This document shows positions 25,037 through 34,269 of a stretch of 64,000 bases of DNA, one piece after another. This stretch comes from Candidatus Fermentibacter sp. (lineage in GTDB: Bacteria; Fermentibacterota; Fermentibacteria; Fermentibacterales; Fermentibacteraceae), in contig JAUCPW010000009.1 in NCBI GenBank assembly GCA_030373045.1, positions 26,093-90,092 on the forward strand, in the 5' to 3' direction. A program made the translations under genes and the position numbers. Under the pieces are notes generated by a model. That model searched no databases. It was given only the letters and a program-made list of their open reading frames with translations, and had not been told where the DNA came from. Position 1 is the first letter of the stretch. Each line of letters opens with the position of its first letter.

Positions 25037-26101
25037 TTGAATATTCCAGGGCAGTTGATGATGGGTTTCGATGCTCTCCTGGGCATCCTCGGGAGACGCA
25101 GACCGGTCAATGTGATGATCTCCATCACGGACCGCTGCCCGAGCAGATGCGCCTACTGCCAGATCCCCGAGCAGGGCCGGCCGGATCTGCCCACAGCCGT
25201 CTGGATCGACCTCGTCTCGCAGATGGCCCGGGCGGGCACGAGGCGCATCGGGGTATGGGGCGGCGAACCCCTCTCGCGGCCCGACATTGCGGAGATCTGC
25301 GGGCATGCCAGGAGCCTCGGGATCTATGTCAGCCTCGACTCCAACGGATACCTCGTGCCGTCTCGGCCCGAAGTGCTCGGCGCCATCGACCATCTCGTGC
25401 TCGCATACGACGGTCCCGAGGAGGCCCACGACGCCAACAGGCAGCCCGGCAGCCACGCCAAGGTCATGGCCGCGATGGATGCCGCCGCGGGCAGGGTCAG
25501 GCTCTGGTCGATCACCGTCTTGACCCGCAACAACATCGGCCACATCGACCACATACTGTCCGAGGCCGGGAGGCGCGGGTTCCTCGCCACCTTCCAGACC
25601 CTCCACCACAACGACAAGCTCGGGAGGAACCCCTCCGGCATGATGCCCTCCGCGGAGGAGTACAGGGAGGCCTTCAGGCACCTCCTCGAGAGGAAGAGGG
25701 AGGGCGCTCCGATAGCCAATTCGCCGCGATACCTGAAGAGCCTTGCGGCATGGCCCGACTACCGCTCCACGAGGCTCGCCGGAGCCTTCCACGGGGTGTC
25801 CTGCAGGGCCGCGAGGATGTACTGCAACGTCGACGTCGACGGCCGCGTCTACCCGTGCTCCCTCCTGATGGGACTCTCTGACGGCGCCCCGGATGCCGTC
25901 GAAGTGGGCTTCGACCGCGCCTTCAGAGCCCTGGGCCCCCTCCCCTGCCAGGCCTGCGTGGCGGGATGCTATACCGAATACAACTACCTGTACGGCCTCT
26001 CCGTGCCGGTCGCGCTCGACTGGTTCGCATCGGTGAGGAGGACCGACAGGGTCATGGCGGAGGCCGCCGCCAGACGGCCCTTGCGAAAGACGGAGAACTA
26101 G
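25037..26101 (+). CDS. Radical SAM protein with SPASM-like C-terminus
   Basis: A 354-residue radical SAM enzyme. The cluster motif CPSRCAYC (Cys 34, 38, 41) binds the SAM-cleaving 4Fe-4S cluster; GVWGGEPLSRPDI is the SAM-binding glycine motif. The C-terminal part has further Cys in SCRAARMYCNVDVDGRVYPC and LPCQACVAGC, which looks like a SPASM/twitch domain binding extra clusters, as in peptide- or protein-modifying members. TTG 25037 has GGAAGGAG 8 nt upstream; ATG 25058 lacks a site. The next gene starts one base after its stop codon, so it probably shares an operon with the acyl-CoA synthetase pair. The substrate is unknown. Confidence 0.88.
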   Translation: MNIPGQLMMGFDALLGILGRRRPVNVMISITDRCPSRCAYCQIPEQGRPDLPTAVWIDLVSQMARAGTRRIGVWGGEPLSRPDIAEICGHARSLGIYVSLDSNGYLVPSRPEVLGAIDHLVLAYDGPEEAHDANRQPGSHAKVMAAMDAAAGRVRLWSITVLTRNNIGHIDHILSEAGRRGFLATFQTLHHNDKLGRNPSGMMPSAEEYREAFRHLLERKREGAPIANSPRYLKSLAAWPDYRSTRLAGAFHGVSCRAARMYCNVDVDGRVYPCSLLMGLSDGAPDAVEVGFDRAFRALGPLPCQACVAGCYTEYNYLYGLSVPVALDWFASVRRTDRVMAEAAARRPLRKTEN

Positions 26102-27577
26102 ATGCCAGCACTGCCGGAATATCTCACACGGGCCCTCCTCGAATCGGAGGGCGTCCCTGTCGTCCCGGGGGTCATGCTCACCTCCGCTCCCGCCTCTGTC
26201 GCCGGTTTCCCGGTGTTCCTCAAGGCGCAGATACCCGGAGCGACCAGCAGGAAGAGCGCGGGTCTGGTGAGGCGGATCGACTCGCCCGCCGAACTCGGCG
26301 CGGTTCTGCCCGACCTCCTGTCCAGGGACCGCTGCGAAGGCGTCCTTGCGGCCGAAGCTCTCGATATCGAGCTCGAGCTCTATGCCGGGGTGGTGTTCGA
26401 CGCCGGATCGTCCTCGGCCCTTCCCGGCGGCAGGCTCCTGTTCAGCCTCGCCGGAGGCTCGGGCATCGAGGCGAGGGCCGGCTCCCTGACCGAGATACGA
26501 TTCCCGCTCTCGTCCCCCCCATCCCCCGGGACCCTGGCGGCCTCCCTCCCGGACGCCCCGTGGAGGACTTCCGCCGCAGACCTTCTGGCCGGCATGGCCC
26601 GGACGTTCTGCAGGTACAGGCTCCTCGTCCTCGAGGCCAATCCGCTCGCGGTGCTGCGCGGTGACGGCAGGGTGCTCGTGGTCGACTGCAGGGCCGAATT
26701 CGAGGGCAGGGCGGTGAGAAAGGGCGAGGAGGCGCTGTTCGGGACCGCTTCGGCCAGGGCCGGTGACTCGACGCGCCTCGAGAGGATGGTGGACGCCTTC
26801 AACAGGAGCGACCCTGCCGGCACCGCCTTCTTCAGGCAGAACAGGGGGGCGCCCGCGCCGGGAGCGGTCAGGGTCGCGACCAATCTCTGCGGGGGCGGCG
26901 GCAAGATGCTGTGGGAGATGGCGGTCGGCGGGAGGGACGACATCTTCGCCCTAAACGAATCCGATACCTCCGGAGGGCTCTCGGCGTTCAAGAGCTACAG
27001 GTTCCTCATGGCCGTCCTCGCCCAGGAGGATGCCGATCTCCTCCTCTTCACGGGATCGGGGATGGCGTTCCAGAGCCAGCTCAACATAGCCGCGGCCATA
27101 TGGAAGGCTCTGCGCGAGAGCCCCTGCGTCGTCCCCGTCATGGTGCGGTTCGGCGGCACCGACGAGGACAAGGCGAGGGCGATGTTCGAGCGGCTCTCCG
27201 GATCGCTCAGGGTCCCTGTCCGCACGTACCCCTCCGAGGTCTTCCCCAATGCAATGGTCGACTCCATCCGCGGCTTCCTGGAAGATGCCGGGACGTCCTC
27301 GCCCGTCCCGCCCGCCTGTCCTCCCGGGGGATCCCCGGCCTTCGAGGTGGCCGTGCCCCCGGGGAGATTCCACGTAGACGGCGCCAGGTGCGCCGAGTGC
27401 CGTGAGAGGCCGTGCCTCGGGGCATGCCCGACGCACTTCCTGGCCTGGGCGGACGGATCGGGCCCTGCTCCGGTGGAGGGCCAGCGCTGCACGGGCTGCC
27501 TGATGTGCGAGGCGGCCTGCCTTCTCGACGGCTCCGCCGGGTTGTTCATCGAACTGGAAATGCCGGAGGTGGAGTGA
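26102..27577 (+). CDS. SucC-like acyl-CoA synthetase subunit fused to a C-terminal ferredoxin domain
   Basis: A 491-residue fusion. Residues 1-390 follow the succinyl-CoA synthetase beta subunit: an ATP-grasp start with FLKAQIPGATSRKSAGLVRR, VLEANPLAVLRGDGRV (metal ligands), and a ligase domain with LCGGGGKM and FTGSGMAFQSQLNIAAAI. The C-terminal part carries two 4Fe-4S-type Cys groups, CAECRERPCLGAC and CTGCLMCEAAC, near 430-475. ADP-forming CoA ligases do not need iron-sulfur clusters, so the fusion suggests contact with an electron carrier or a structural cluster. It begins one base after the radical SAM stop, with GGAG upstream, and is followed by the SucD-like partner. Substrate unknown. 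Confidence 0.85.
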   Translation: MPALPEYLTRALLESEGVPVVPGVMLTSAPASVAGFPVFLKAQIPGATSRKSAGLVRRIDSPAELGAVLPDLLSRDRCEGVLAAEALDIELELYAGVVFDAGSSSALPGGRLLFSLAGGSGIEARAGSLTEIRFPLSSPPSPGTLAASLPDAPWRTSAADLLAGMARTFCRYRLLVLEANPLAVLRGDGRVLVVDCRAEFEGRAVRKGEEALFGTASARAGDSTRLERMVDAFNRSDPAGTAFFRQNRGAPAPGAVRVATNLCGGGGKMLWEMAVGGRDDIFALNESDTSGGLSAFKSYRFLMAVLAQEDADLLLFTGSGMAFQSQLNIAAAIWKALRESPCVVPVMVRFGGTDEDKARAMFERLSGSLRVPVRTYPSEVFPNAMVDSIRGFLEDAGTSSPVPPACPPGGSPAFEVAVPPGRFHVDGARCAECRERPCLGACPTHFLAWADGSGPAPVEGQRCTGCLMCEAACLLDGSAGLFIELEMPEVE

Positions 27578-27581
27578 GGAC

Positions 27582-28550
27582 ATGGCTGGCATTCTCGGAC
27601 ACCTTGCAGGAATCGACGACCCCGGCGTGGTCGTCTTCGGGATAACGGGCAAGCAGGGCCAGAGCACAACCAGGGTGATGACGGGATACGGCACCAGGGT
27701 GCTCGCCGGAGTCACCCCCGGCAAGGGCGGCCAGGAGGTCGACGGCATACCGGTGTTCGATTCCTGCGCCGATGCCGTCTCCGCGGTTCCCGGCCTGAAC
27801 TCGGCCGTGTTCTTCGTCCCGGCCGGAGCCGTTCTGCAGGCCACGCGGGAGGCATCCTCGGCCGGGATACGCTTCATGGTCCACACCGCCGACGGAGTCG
27901 CTTCGCACGATGCCGCGCTCATGCGCGAGATGTCGGTCGACGGCGGCTTCAGGATCGTCGGACCCAACACGGTCGGCATGCTCGACACGTCGGGCTGCCT
28001 CTTCGGGCTCATCGGGGGCGGGGCATCGTGGGCCAGGAAGAACTACCTCCCTGGCTGCGTGGGGATCATCTCGCGCTCGGGGGGGCTCTCCCAGCTCCTG
28101 GGCGCCTTCCACTGCAGGCCCCATCTCCCCGGTCCCCTCCCGGGCGGGGGATACGGCGAGCTCTGGGGCGACACCGGGCCCGGGGTCTCGGCGGTCATCT
28201 GCGTAGGGGGGGATCCCGTGCCGGGGACCACCCTGCTCGAGGCGGCGCTGGCCTTCGAGGCCGATCCGCGCACGAAGGTCATCGCCGGCTACGGCGAGAC
28301 CGGGACCTCGCAGGAGAACGAACTCGCGGAGGCGGTGGCGGGCGGTATGATCACCAAGCCCGTAGTGCTCTTCCTCGGCGGCAGGTTCACCGAGGCGGGG
28401 GTTTCGCAGAGCCATGCCGGCGCGATGATCCGGTGCGAGGCCGAGACATGGGCTGCCAAGCACGAGGCCCTGGTAGCCGCCGGTGTCACCGTGGTGGACA
28501 GGCCGGATGCGGTGTTCGGGTCGGTCGCGGGAGTCCTGGGGCTGGTCTGA
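27582..28550 (+). CDS. SucD-like acyl-CoA synthetase alpha subunit
   Basis: A 322-residue protein of the succinyl-CoA synthetase alpha family. The CoA-binding Rossmann start is VVVFGITGKQGQSTTRVM, followed by GVTPGKGGQEVDGIPVFDS; the phospho-histidine is in QSHAGAMI near 280, and the middle has GCVGIISRSGGLSQ. Compared with true SucD it has an insertion rich in Gly and Pro near LPGPLPGGGYGELWGD. ATG 27582 is 4 bases after the SucC-ferredoxin stop. Together they would form an alpha-beta CoA ligase making ATP from an acyl-CoA, or the reverse. Confidence 0.88.
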   Translation: MAGILGHLAGIDDPGVVVFGITGKQGQSTTRVMTGYGTRVLAGVTPGKGGQEVDGIPVFDSCADAVSAVPGLNSAVFFVPAGAVLQATREASSAGIRFMVHTADGVASHDAALMREMSVDGGFRIVGPNTVGMLDTSGCLFGLIGGGASWARKNYLPGCVGIISRSGGLSQLLGAFHCRPHLPGPLPGGGYGELWGDTGPGVSAVICVGGDPVPGTTLLEAALAFEADPRTKVIAGYGETGTSQENELAEAVAGGMITKPVVLFLGGRFTEAGVSQSHAGAMIRCEAETWAAKHEALVAAGVTVVDRPDAVFGSVAGVLGLV

Positions 28551-28553
28551 GGG

Positions 28554-29432
28554 TCAGGTCCTTTCGAGCTGGAAGTACCTCGCCCATTCCGTGACCTGGT
28601 ATCCGGCCCTCTCGAGCAGCATGAGCGCGGGTCCGTCGCTTGCCGGGACGGTCTGCCTCGTCCTCGTGCAGCCCCTTTCCGCGAGCATGGACAGACCGGT
28701 CAGCAGTATGGCCGTCCCGAGCCCCCGCCTCCTGAAGCGGGGCAGGACGCCGAGGAAGTAGAAGGCGCCCTCCTTCGCGTCGAGGCTGTCGAGGCGGGCC
28801 ATCATCACTCCGGCCGGCTCGCCATCCTGCATCACGACCCTGAACAGCTCGGGATCGAACCTGGCGCCCGAGCTCCAGGCCGTGAGATAGCCGTCGAAGT
28901 CGATCTCCGCCCAGGGGGTCCTGCCGGCGCAGTCCCTCGCGATGGCCGCCATCCTCGCCTGTCCGGTCCTCCCCAGGCCGATGGATTCCGGTGCGATGCC
29001 GGGAGGCTGCACCCCCGAGAGCGACCGGGACAGGATCGTGCTGTCGCGAAGGAATCTGAACCCGGCGCCCCTGTAGATCTCCTGCAGCCTCGTCATGTCC
29101 TCCCGCGCCTGATCGGAATAGACGGCCGCGAGGACGCTCCTGGCCCTGGTCAATGCCGATCTCACCGCTTCGCGCACCAGGGCGGCCTCGAGCTCCCTCG
29201 CTCCCGGGGGGTTCCCTACGGCGTGGGGTATCCCGATCAGGACCTCCCCCTCCTCGCGTTCGTGTCCCGTGAAGATGAAGCCCGCGGGTTCCCCCGACTC
29301 GTCGAACGCTCCCAGGTAGGCCCCGTCGAAGAAGTCGTCGAGAGCGAAGCCGAGGAGATGTCCGGAGAGGAAGCCGAGAAGGTCCCTCCTCTCGAGGATC
29401 CTGATCTGGTATGCATGACCGGTGTCGCTCAC
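28554..29432 (-). CDS. GNAT-fold acetyltransferase, two-part
   Basis: A 292-residue protein with the GNAT motif A in the C-terminal half, FYFLGVLPRFRRRGLGTAILL, followed by the motif B region ALMLLERAGYQVTEWARYFQL. The N-terminal half appears to be a second degenerate GNAT domain. GTG 29432 begins SDTGHAYQIRIL. It lies 28 bases after the sulfatase-like gene, last of the unit that starts at tRNA-Gly. The acceptor is unknown. Confidence 0.78.
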   Translation of the reverse strand: MSDTGHAYQIRILERRDLLGFLSGHLLGFALDDFFDGAYLGAFDESGEPAGFIFTGHEREEGEVLIGIPHAVGNPPGARELEAALVREAVRSALTRARSVLAAVYSDQAREDMTRLQEIYRGAGFRFLRDSTILSRSLSGVQPPGIAPESIGLGRTGQARMAAIARDCAGRTPWAEIDFDGYLTAWSSGARFDPELFRVVMQDGEPAGVMMARLDSLDAKEGAFYFLGVLPRFRRRGLGTAILLTGLSMLAERGCTRTRQTVPASDGPALMLLERAGYQVTEWARYFQLERT

Positions 29433-29460
29433 GGCAGGCTCCCGACTCCGGGGACCGGAC

Positions 29461-30804
29461 TCACCTTATGTAGCCGAGATCGCGGAGGGTCCTTCCCACG
29501 GTCTCGGCGAAATCCACGACCGCCGGCGCCCCGGCTGCCGGTGTCGCCCAGTACGTAAGCGCCTCCGAGAGCAGCAGCGAATCGGCAACGAGCGGGGAGA
29601 CCTCGCCGGGGTCGGACATCAGGTCGAAGGTCACGGAGCCGCCGGACCCGGTGTCGAATATGACCTTTCTCCCGGAGGCCGTGCACGATGCGAGATCGGC
29701 GTCCCTCCAGAGCACTCCGCTGGCGAACACCCGCCTGTCGGGCGGCTCTCCCCCGGCGGCGAACAGATCCAGTCCCGGGCGCCCTGGAGGCGATTCCAGC
29801 CCGCACAGCGCGGCAAGGGTCGGAAGGATGTCCACCTGCGACGCCGGGGCGGCCGAAGATCCGGGCTGCACCCCGGGACCGGAGATCACCAGCGGGACGC
29901 GGACCGATTCGTCGTAGAGGCTCACCCCGTGTTCGATGCACCCGTGCTCCAGGAATTCCTCGCCATGGTCGCCGGTCACTGCCACGACAGTGCTCCCGGC
30001 GAGTCCCCTCTCCCTCAGACCGGCCAGCAGCCTCCCGAGCTGGGCGTCGGAATAGGCTATCTCCCCGTCGTAGAGGGCGATGAGATTGAAGAGCCCGTCG
30101 GCGGGCAGGGAGTCGACCCCCCGGTTGACCGCCAGGAGCTGCGGAACGGTACCCCAGGCCGAATCGCAGGGCCCCTGGTAGGCCGGGTCGGTGAACATCC
30201 CCGAGTACGGCGCGGGGGGATCGTAGGGCATGTGCGGATCGTAGAAGTGGACAACGGCGAGGAAGGGGCGGCCGCCTCCGGTCCCGTCCAGCCAGGACAG
30301 GAAGAGGTCGACCGTCTCGCCCGCCCCCCTCTGCGACATGCGGTCGCTGAGTCCGGCACAGTCGAACGTGTCGAAACCCACGTGGAATCCGAAGTCCTCG
30401 TCCAGGAAGATCACGTTGAGGAATGCCGCAGTGCCGTAGCCCGCGTCGCCGAAGATGCGCTGGATGGTGGGAAGGGCCGGATCGAGCCCGTAGAAGACCC
30501 CGTCCCTGCGGCCGGCCATGTGCTCTCTCGGGGTGAGGCCGGTGAGTATCGAGGCGAAGGCGGGCAGGGTCCAGGAGGTCTGGGCACGGAATTCCGTCCA
30601 GGAGGCGCCGGACATCGCCAGGCTGTCCAGGACGGGGGTCGTGGGCCGCCCGTAGCCGAGGAAGGAGACGTGATCGGCCCGGAAGGTGTCGATCACGACC
30701 AGCACCACGCTGGGTCCCTCCGGCTCTCCTCCGCATGCACAGAGGAAGGCGAGCGCCGAAAGCAGCGGCAGGAGACGGGCCGTAGTCTTCACCCCTTCAG
30801 GCAT
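29461..30804 (-). CDS. Sulfatase-fold lipoprotein (AlkP superfamily)
   Basis: A 447-residue exported hydrolase or transferase of the sulfatase/phosphoglycerol transferase fold. The signal peptide ends LAFLCAC, a lipobox-like site. The core starts VVLVVIDTFRADHVS (metal Asp), and the nucleophile region is TSWTLPAFASILTG. True sulfatases have C-x-P-S-R there, with Cys converted to formylglycine; this protein has Thr/Ser instead, like LtaS- and EptA-type enzymes, so sulfatase activity is doubtful. TGDHGEE and EHGVSLYDESVRVPLVI are further family motifs. It ends TLRDLGYIR. ATG 30804 overlaps the polA stop by 8 bases. Confidence 0.82.
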   Translation of the reverse strand: MPEGVKTTARLLPLLSALAFLCACGGEPEGPSVVLVVIDTFRADHVSFLGYGRPTTPVLDSLAMSGASWTEFRAQTSWTLPAFASILTGLTPREHMAGRRDGVFYGLDPALPTIQRIFGDAGYGTAAFLNVIFLDEDFGFHVGFDTFDCAGLSDRMSQRGAGETVDLFLSWLDGTGGGRPFLAVVHFYDPHMPYDPPAPYSGMFTDPAYQGPCDSAWGTVPQLLAVNRGVDSLPADGLFNLIALYDGEIAYSDAQLGRLLAGLRERGLAGSTVVAVTGDHGEEFLEHGCIEHGVSLYDESVRVPLVISGPGVQPGSSAAPASQVDILPTLAALCGLESPPGRPGLDLFAAGGEPPDRRVFASGVLWRDADLASCTASGRKVIFDTGSGGSVTFDLMSDPGEVSPLVADSLLLSEALTYWATPAAGAPAVVDFAETVGRTLRDLGYIR

Positions 30805-33355
30805 GGGCGGCCAGCCAGTCCGCACCCCAGCCCGTCTCGGCCCTGAGAGGTACTTCGAGATCCATGGCGCCCTCCATGGACTCCTTCAGGATCAGGGCCA
30901 CCCTGCCGGCCAGGTCCCCGGGGCAGGATGCCACCATCTCGTCGTGGACCTGCAGGACCAGCCCCGACCCCGGCACCTCGTCCCCGAGGCGCTTCGCGGC
31001 CCGCAGCATGGCCAGCTTCATCAGGTCGGCAGCCGAACCCTGGACGGTCGTGTTCACCGCCATCCTCTCCATGGCCTTCCTGGCCGTACCCTTCGCAGCC
31101 GCCAGGCCGGCGAACGACCTCCTCCTGCCGAGTATCGTCCTCGTCTCCCCAGTCGACTCCGCCGTGGATATGCAGGCCCTGAGGAACGAGTCGATCTCCG
31201 GATAGGCGTCGAAGTACCGGTTGATTATCACCGCCGCCGAGGACCTGTCCAGGCCCAGCCTCTGCGCCAGCCCGTGGGCGCTGACGCCGTAGACTATCGA
31301 GAAGTTGACCTCCTTCGCCCTGCGCCTCTGCTCGGGACCGGACGAGCCGAAAACGGCCAGGGCGGTCATGGCATGGATGTCGGCATCCTCCATGTAGGCC
31401 TGCCTCAGCCGCCCTTCGCCGGCCAGGTGGGCCAGGAGCCTGAGTTCGATCTGTGAATAGTCCGCACTCACCAGCACTTCCCCGCGCCCGGGGGCCCTGA
31501 AGCACTTCCTGAGGGTCCTTCCCCTCTCGGTGCGGATCGGGATGTTCTGGAGGTTCGGGTCGCTGGAGCTCAGCCTCCCGGTGGCCGTGACGGCCTGGTT
31601 GAAGGAGGTGTGCACGAGCCCGGTGTCGGGCGAGACGAACGAAGGCAGCCTGTCGACGTATGTCGAGAGGAGCTTGGAAACCTCCCTGTGTTCCGAAACG
31701 ATACCCACGAAGGGATGCGCTCCTGCAAGGTTCTGGAGCACCGTACCGTCCGAGGAGTCCGCCCCCCTGCCGGTCTTCCCGAGCCTGGGGAGGCCCAGCC
31801 TGTCGAAGAGGATGGCCGATATCTGGGCGGGGCTCCGCAGGTTGACCCGGGTGCCGATGAGCTTCGAGGCTTCCGCCTCGATCCCTTCGAGTTCCGAGAG
31901 CAGGCCCTTCCTCATCTCCGCGAGGTTCGCCGTGTCCAGGGAGACTCCCCGCCGTTCCATCCCCGCGAGAACGGCCGAGAGCGGGAGTTCCAGGTCGCGA
32001 TAGATGCTCGAAAGGGATGGATCGCTGGAGATCCGGTCCTCCAGGGTCCTGAGGGTTCGGAGGCCGAGGCGCGCCGAGCTGCAGGAAGCCCGGGCGTGCC
32101 CGCCGGCGGAGTCTCCGGGTGACCCGGGATCGAGGACGTAGGCAGCAAGACCGAGGTCGCCGGCGGGGGGTTCCGGGCGGACACCCATGCTCCATGCCGC
32201 GTGCAGGAAGCTCTTGGAGTCGCGGCAGAGAAAGCGCCCCGAGCCGAGTATCGCTGCGATCCCGGCGGGAGGCGTCTCCTCCCCGGCTGTCTCGAAGAAC
32301 CAGTCCTCCCCCTCCCCGTCGCCCGAGACCGCGATTTCGCCTGGCGCGCGGTGGATGGATGGCGCCGGGGAGAACTCCACGAAGGGGGTCGATCCTTCCG
32401 AGAGGAGGCGGATGAGCCCGGCGGCGTCACCGGAGGGTTCCACCCGCGGCTCCTCCATGCCCGGGGAGGTCGGGGAAGGCTCTCCCGGCGCGGACCGCAG
32501 CCCGAGTTTCGCCGCTAGCGCCCTCATGCCGAAGCGTTCCAGGACGGGGGCCGATTCCGCACCCGGCGGGCGCAGCAGGAACGAGGAGGGGTCACCGGTG
32601 CCCGGGGCGTCGTATCTGAGCCTGACCAGTTCCAGGCTCATCGCAACCGAGTCCCTCGATTCGAGGAGCTTCCGTCTCAGCGACCCGGGCTCCACGGAAT
32701 CCAGATGCGCATAGATGTCCTCGATCGAGCCGAATTCCCTCACCAGCATGGACGCGGTCTTCGGTCCCACCCCCCTGGCTCCGGGCACGTTGTCGGAGGA
32801 GTCCCCCGCGAGGGCCAGGAGGTCGGCTATGTGCGCCGGCGGAGCACCGGCGACCTCCTCGACCCGGTCGGGACCGACGGTCTCCTGTGGCTTTCCGGGG
32901 CGCCCCGGCCTGATGACCGACACCCTGTCGGAAACGAGCTGGAGGAGGTCCTTGTCGGCCGAGAGTACGATCACGTCCCAGCCGGATGCCTCCGCGCCCC
33001 TTGCTGCCGATGCGATGAGGTCGTCGGCCTCCCAGCCGGGTTCCTCCAGCGTGCTGATGCCCAGGGCCCGCAGGAGGGCGGGAGCCGCCAGCGCCTGGTC
33101 GACCAGCTCCGCGGGGGTTTCGGGGCGGTTGGCCTTGTACTCCGGGAAGAGCTCGTTCCTGAAGCCCGGTTCGTGCGAGTCGAAGGCGGCGGCGGCGGCA
33201 TCCGGCGAGAGCCGGGCGAGCAGCGTGATCGTCTCGGTCAGGAGATGGTGGAGCCCGCTCGTCACCATCCCGTCGGGTGCCCGAAGAGGATTGCGCGACA
33301 TGGCGAAGTGGCCCCGGTAGAGCATGCCCATGCTGTCGACCAGAAGGAGCTTCAC
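30797..33355 (-). CDS. polA: DNA polymerase I
   Basis: Gap-filling and primer-removing polymerase, 852 residues. Residues 1-260 form the 5'-3' nuclease (KLLLVDSMGMLYRG, GWEADDLIASAA, LALAGDSSDNVPGARGVG). The middle domain at about 300-450 lacks the DxE exonuclease acids, so proofreading is probably lost. The polymerase domain has motif A SADYSQIELRLLAHLAGE, motif B RRRAKEVNFSIVYG (Ser where Gly is usual) and motif C QVHDEM. GTG 33355 overlaps the GT9 stop (GTGA). Apparent upstream extension of the frame runs through the GT9 gene and is not coding. Confidence 0.95.
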   Translation of the reverse strand: MKLLLVDSMGMLYRGHFAMSRNPLRAPDGMVTSGLHHLLTETITLLARLSPDAAAAAFDSHEPGFRNELFPEYKANRPETPAELVDQALAAPALLRALGISTLEEPGWEADDLIASAARGAEASGWDVIVLSADKDLLQLVSDRVSVIRPGRPGKPQETVGPDRVEEVAGAPPAHIADLLALAGDSSDNVPGARGVGPKTASMLVREFGSIEDIYAHLDSVEPGSLRRKLLESRDSVAMSLELVRLRYDAPGTGDPSSFLLRPPGAESAPVLERFGMRALAAKLGLRSAPGEPSPTSPGMEEPRVEPSGDAAGLIRLLSEGSTPFVEFSPAPSIHRAPGEIAVSGDGEGEDWFFETAGEETPPAGIAAILGSGRFLCRDSKSFLHAAWSMGVRPEPPAGDLGLAAYVLDPGSPGDSAGGHARASCSSARLGLRTLRTLEDRISSDPSLSSIYRDLELPLSAVLAGMERRGVSLDTANLAEMRKGLLSELEGIEAEASKLIGTRVNLRSPAQISAILFDRLGLPRLGKTGRGADSSDGTVLQNLAGAHPFVGIVSEHREVSKLLSTYVDRLPSFVSPDTGLVHTSFNQAVTATGRLSSSDPNLQNIPIRTERGRTLRKCFRAPGRGEVLVSADYSQIELRLLAHLAGEGRLRQAYMEDADIHAMTALAVFGSSGPEQRRRAKEVNFSIVYGVSAHGLAQRLGLDRSSAAVIINRYFDAYPEIDSFLRACISTAESTGETRTILGRRRSFAGLAAAKGTARKAMERMAVNTTVQGSAADLMKLAMLRAAKRLGDEVPGSGLVLQVHDEMVASCPGDLAGRVALILKESMEGAMDLEVPLRAETGWGADWLAAHA

Positions 33356-34266
33356 GGGCCGGTCCCGAGCATCGCCGAGGCGGCGTTCGCCACCTCCTCG
33401 ACCGTGATCGATCCGAGGCAGGGCGGAGCGCCGCCTTCGGGGCAGCGTTTCCGGAAGCATGGCGAACATGCGTATCCGGCCGCACGCACCGTCGTCACTC
33501 TCCTCCCGGATGGGGCCGTCCACGCCGGGGAGGTCGAACCGAACACCACGACGGACGGGACTCCCAGGAGTGCTGCGAGGTGCATCCCTCCGGAATCGTT
33601 GCCGATGGCTGTGCGCGAGCCTGCGAGCGCCGCGCACAACAGCGGATAGGAGAGGCCGGCCGCAGTCCGGGCTCCGCCGCCCGAGGCGCTGCAGATCTCC
33701 GAGAGCAGGGGGGCCTCCCCGGCGCTGCCGTAGAACACCGCCGGGAGCCCGGTGCGGGACGAGACGATCCGGGCGGCTTCGGCAAAGCCGTGCCACCTCT
33801 TGGCCGGTCCGAACGCCGCTCCGGGGAAGACTGCGATGTGCGGAGGCGAACCCGGCTCGAGGTCAGGTATCTCCACCGGTGCGGGCTCGGAACCGGCCTC
33901 GCGGGCCAGACGCTCGAAGTCCAGGCTGTGGTGGTGCCCTCTGCCGGCGGGAGGGACAATGCGCCTCGACAGGAGGAGGTCCCTCATCTGCCCGGCATGG
34001 CCGATCCTCTCCGGGATGCCCGATCTGAATCCCATCCAGGCCGATCTGAAGGAGTCGGTGAGGAGCAGCAGGCGCGAATAGTCTCCACGGCGAGGCAGGG
34101 ATCGCGAATCGATGACGGGGACGCCCGGGAACATCACGGGAAGGAGGCCCGAAATCCTGCCGTGCGCCCAGAACCCCATGCCTCCGGGACTCCTCGACAG
34201 GCCGGACAGGGCCTCCATGCTCATCACGAGATCACCAAGCCAGTTGGGGACTCTGACCAGGAGCAC
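33352..34266 (-). CDS. GT9 glycosyltransferase (heptosyltransferase-like)
   Basis: A 304-residue protein of the heptosyltransferase (WaaF/WaaC) family, which adds ADP-heptose to the LPS inner core in known members. Diagnostic segments are RVPNWLGDLVMSMEAL at the start, VFPGAAFGPAKRWHGFAEAA and GNDSGGMHLAALLGVPSVVV (the donor-binding region), then FGSTSPAWTAPSG. A Cys motif CSPCFRKRCPEGG near the end is also found in many family members. GTG 34266 begins 3 bases after the previous stop. It points to an outer membrane with LPS or a related glycan. Confidence 0.9.
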   Translation of the reverse strand: MLLVRVPNWLGDLVMSMEALSGLSRSPGGMGFWAHGRISGLLPVMFPGVPVIDSRSLPRRGDYSRLLLLTDSFRSAWMGFRSGIPERIGHAGQMRDLLLSRRIVPPAGRGHHHSLDFERLAREAGSEPAPVEIPDLEPGSPPHIAVFPGAAFGPAKRWHGFAEAARIVSSRTGLPAVFYGSAGEAPLLSEICSASGGGARTAAGLSYPLLCAALAGSRTAIGNDSGGMHLAALLGVPSVVVFGSTSPAWTAPSGRRVTTVRAAGYACSPCFRKRCPEGGAPPCLGSITVEEVANAASAMLGTGP

Positions 34267-34269
34267 GGA

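Noticed and set aside
33356..33796. N-terminal extension of polA
   Set aside because: Runs through the GT9 gene in another frame; PolA motifs begin at GTG 33355.
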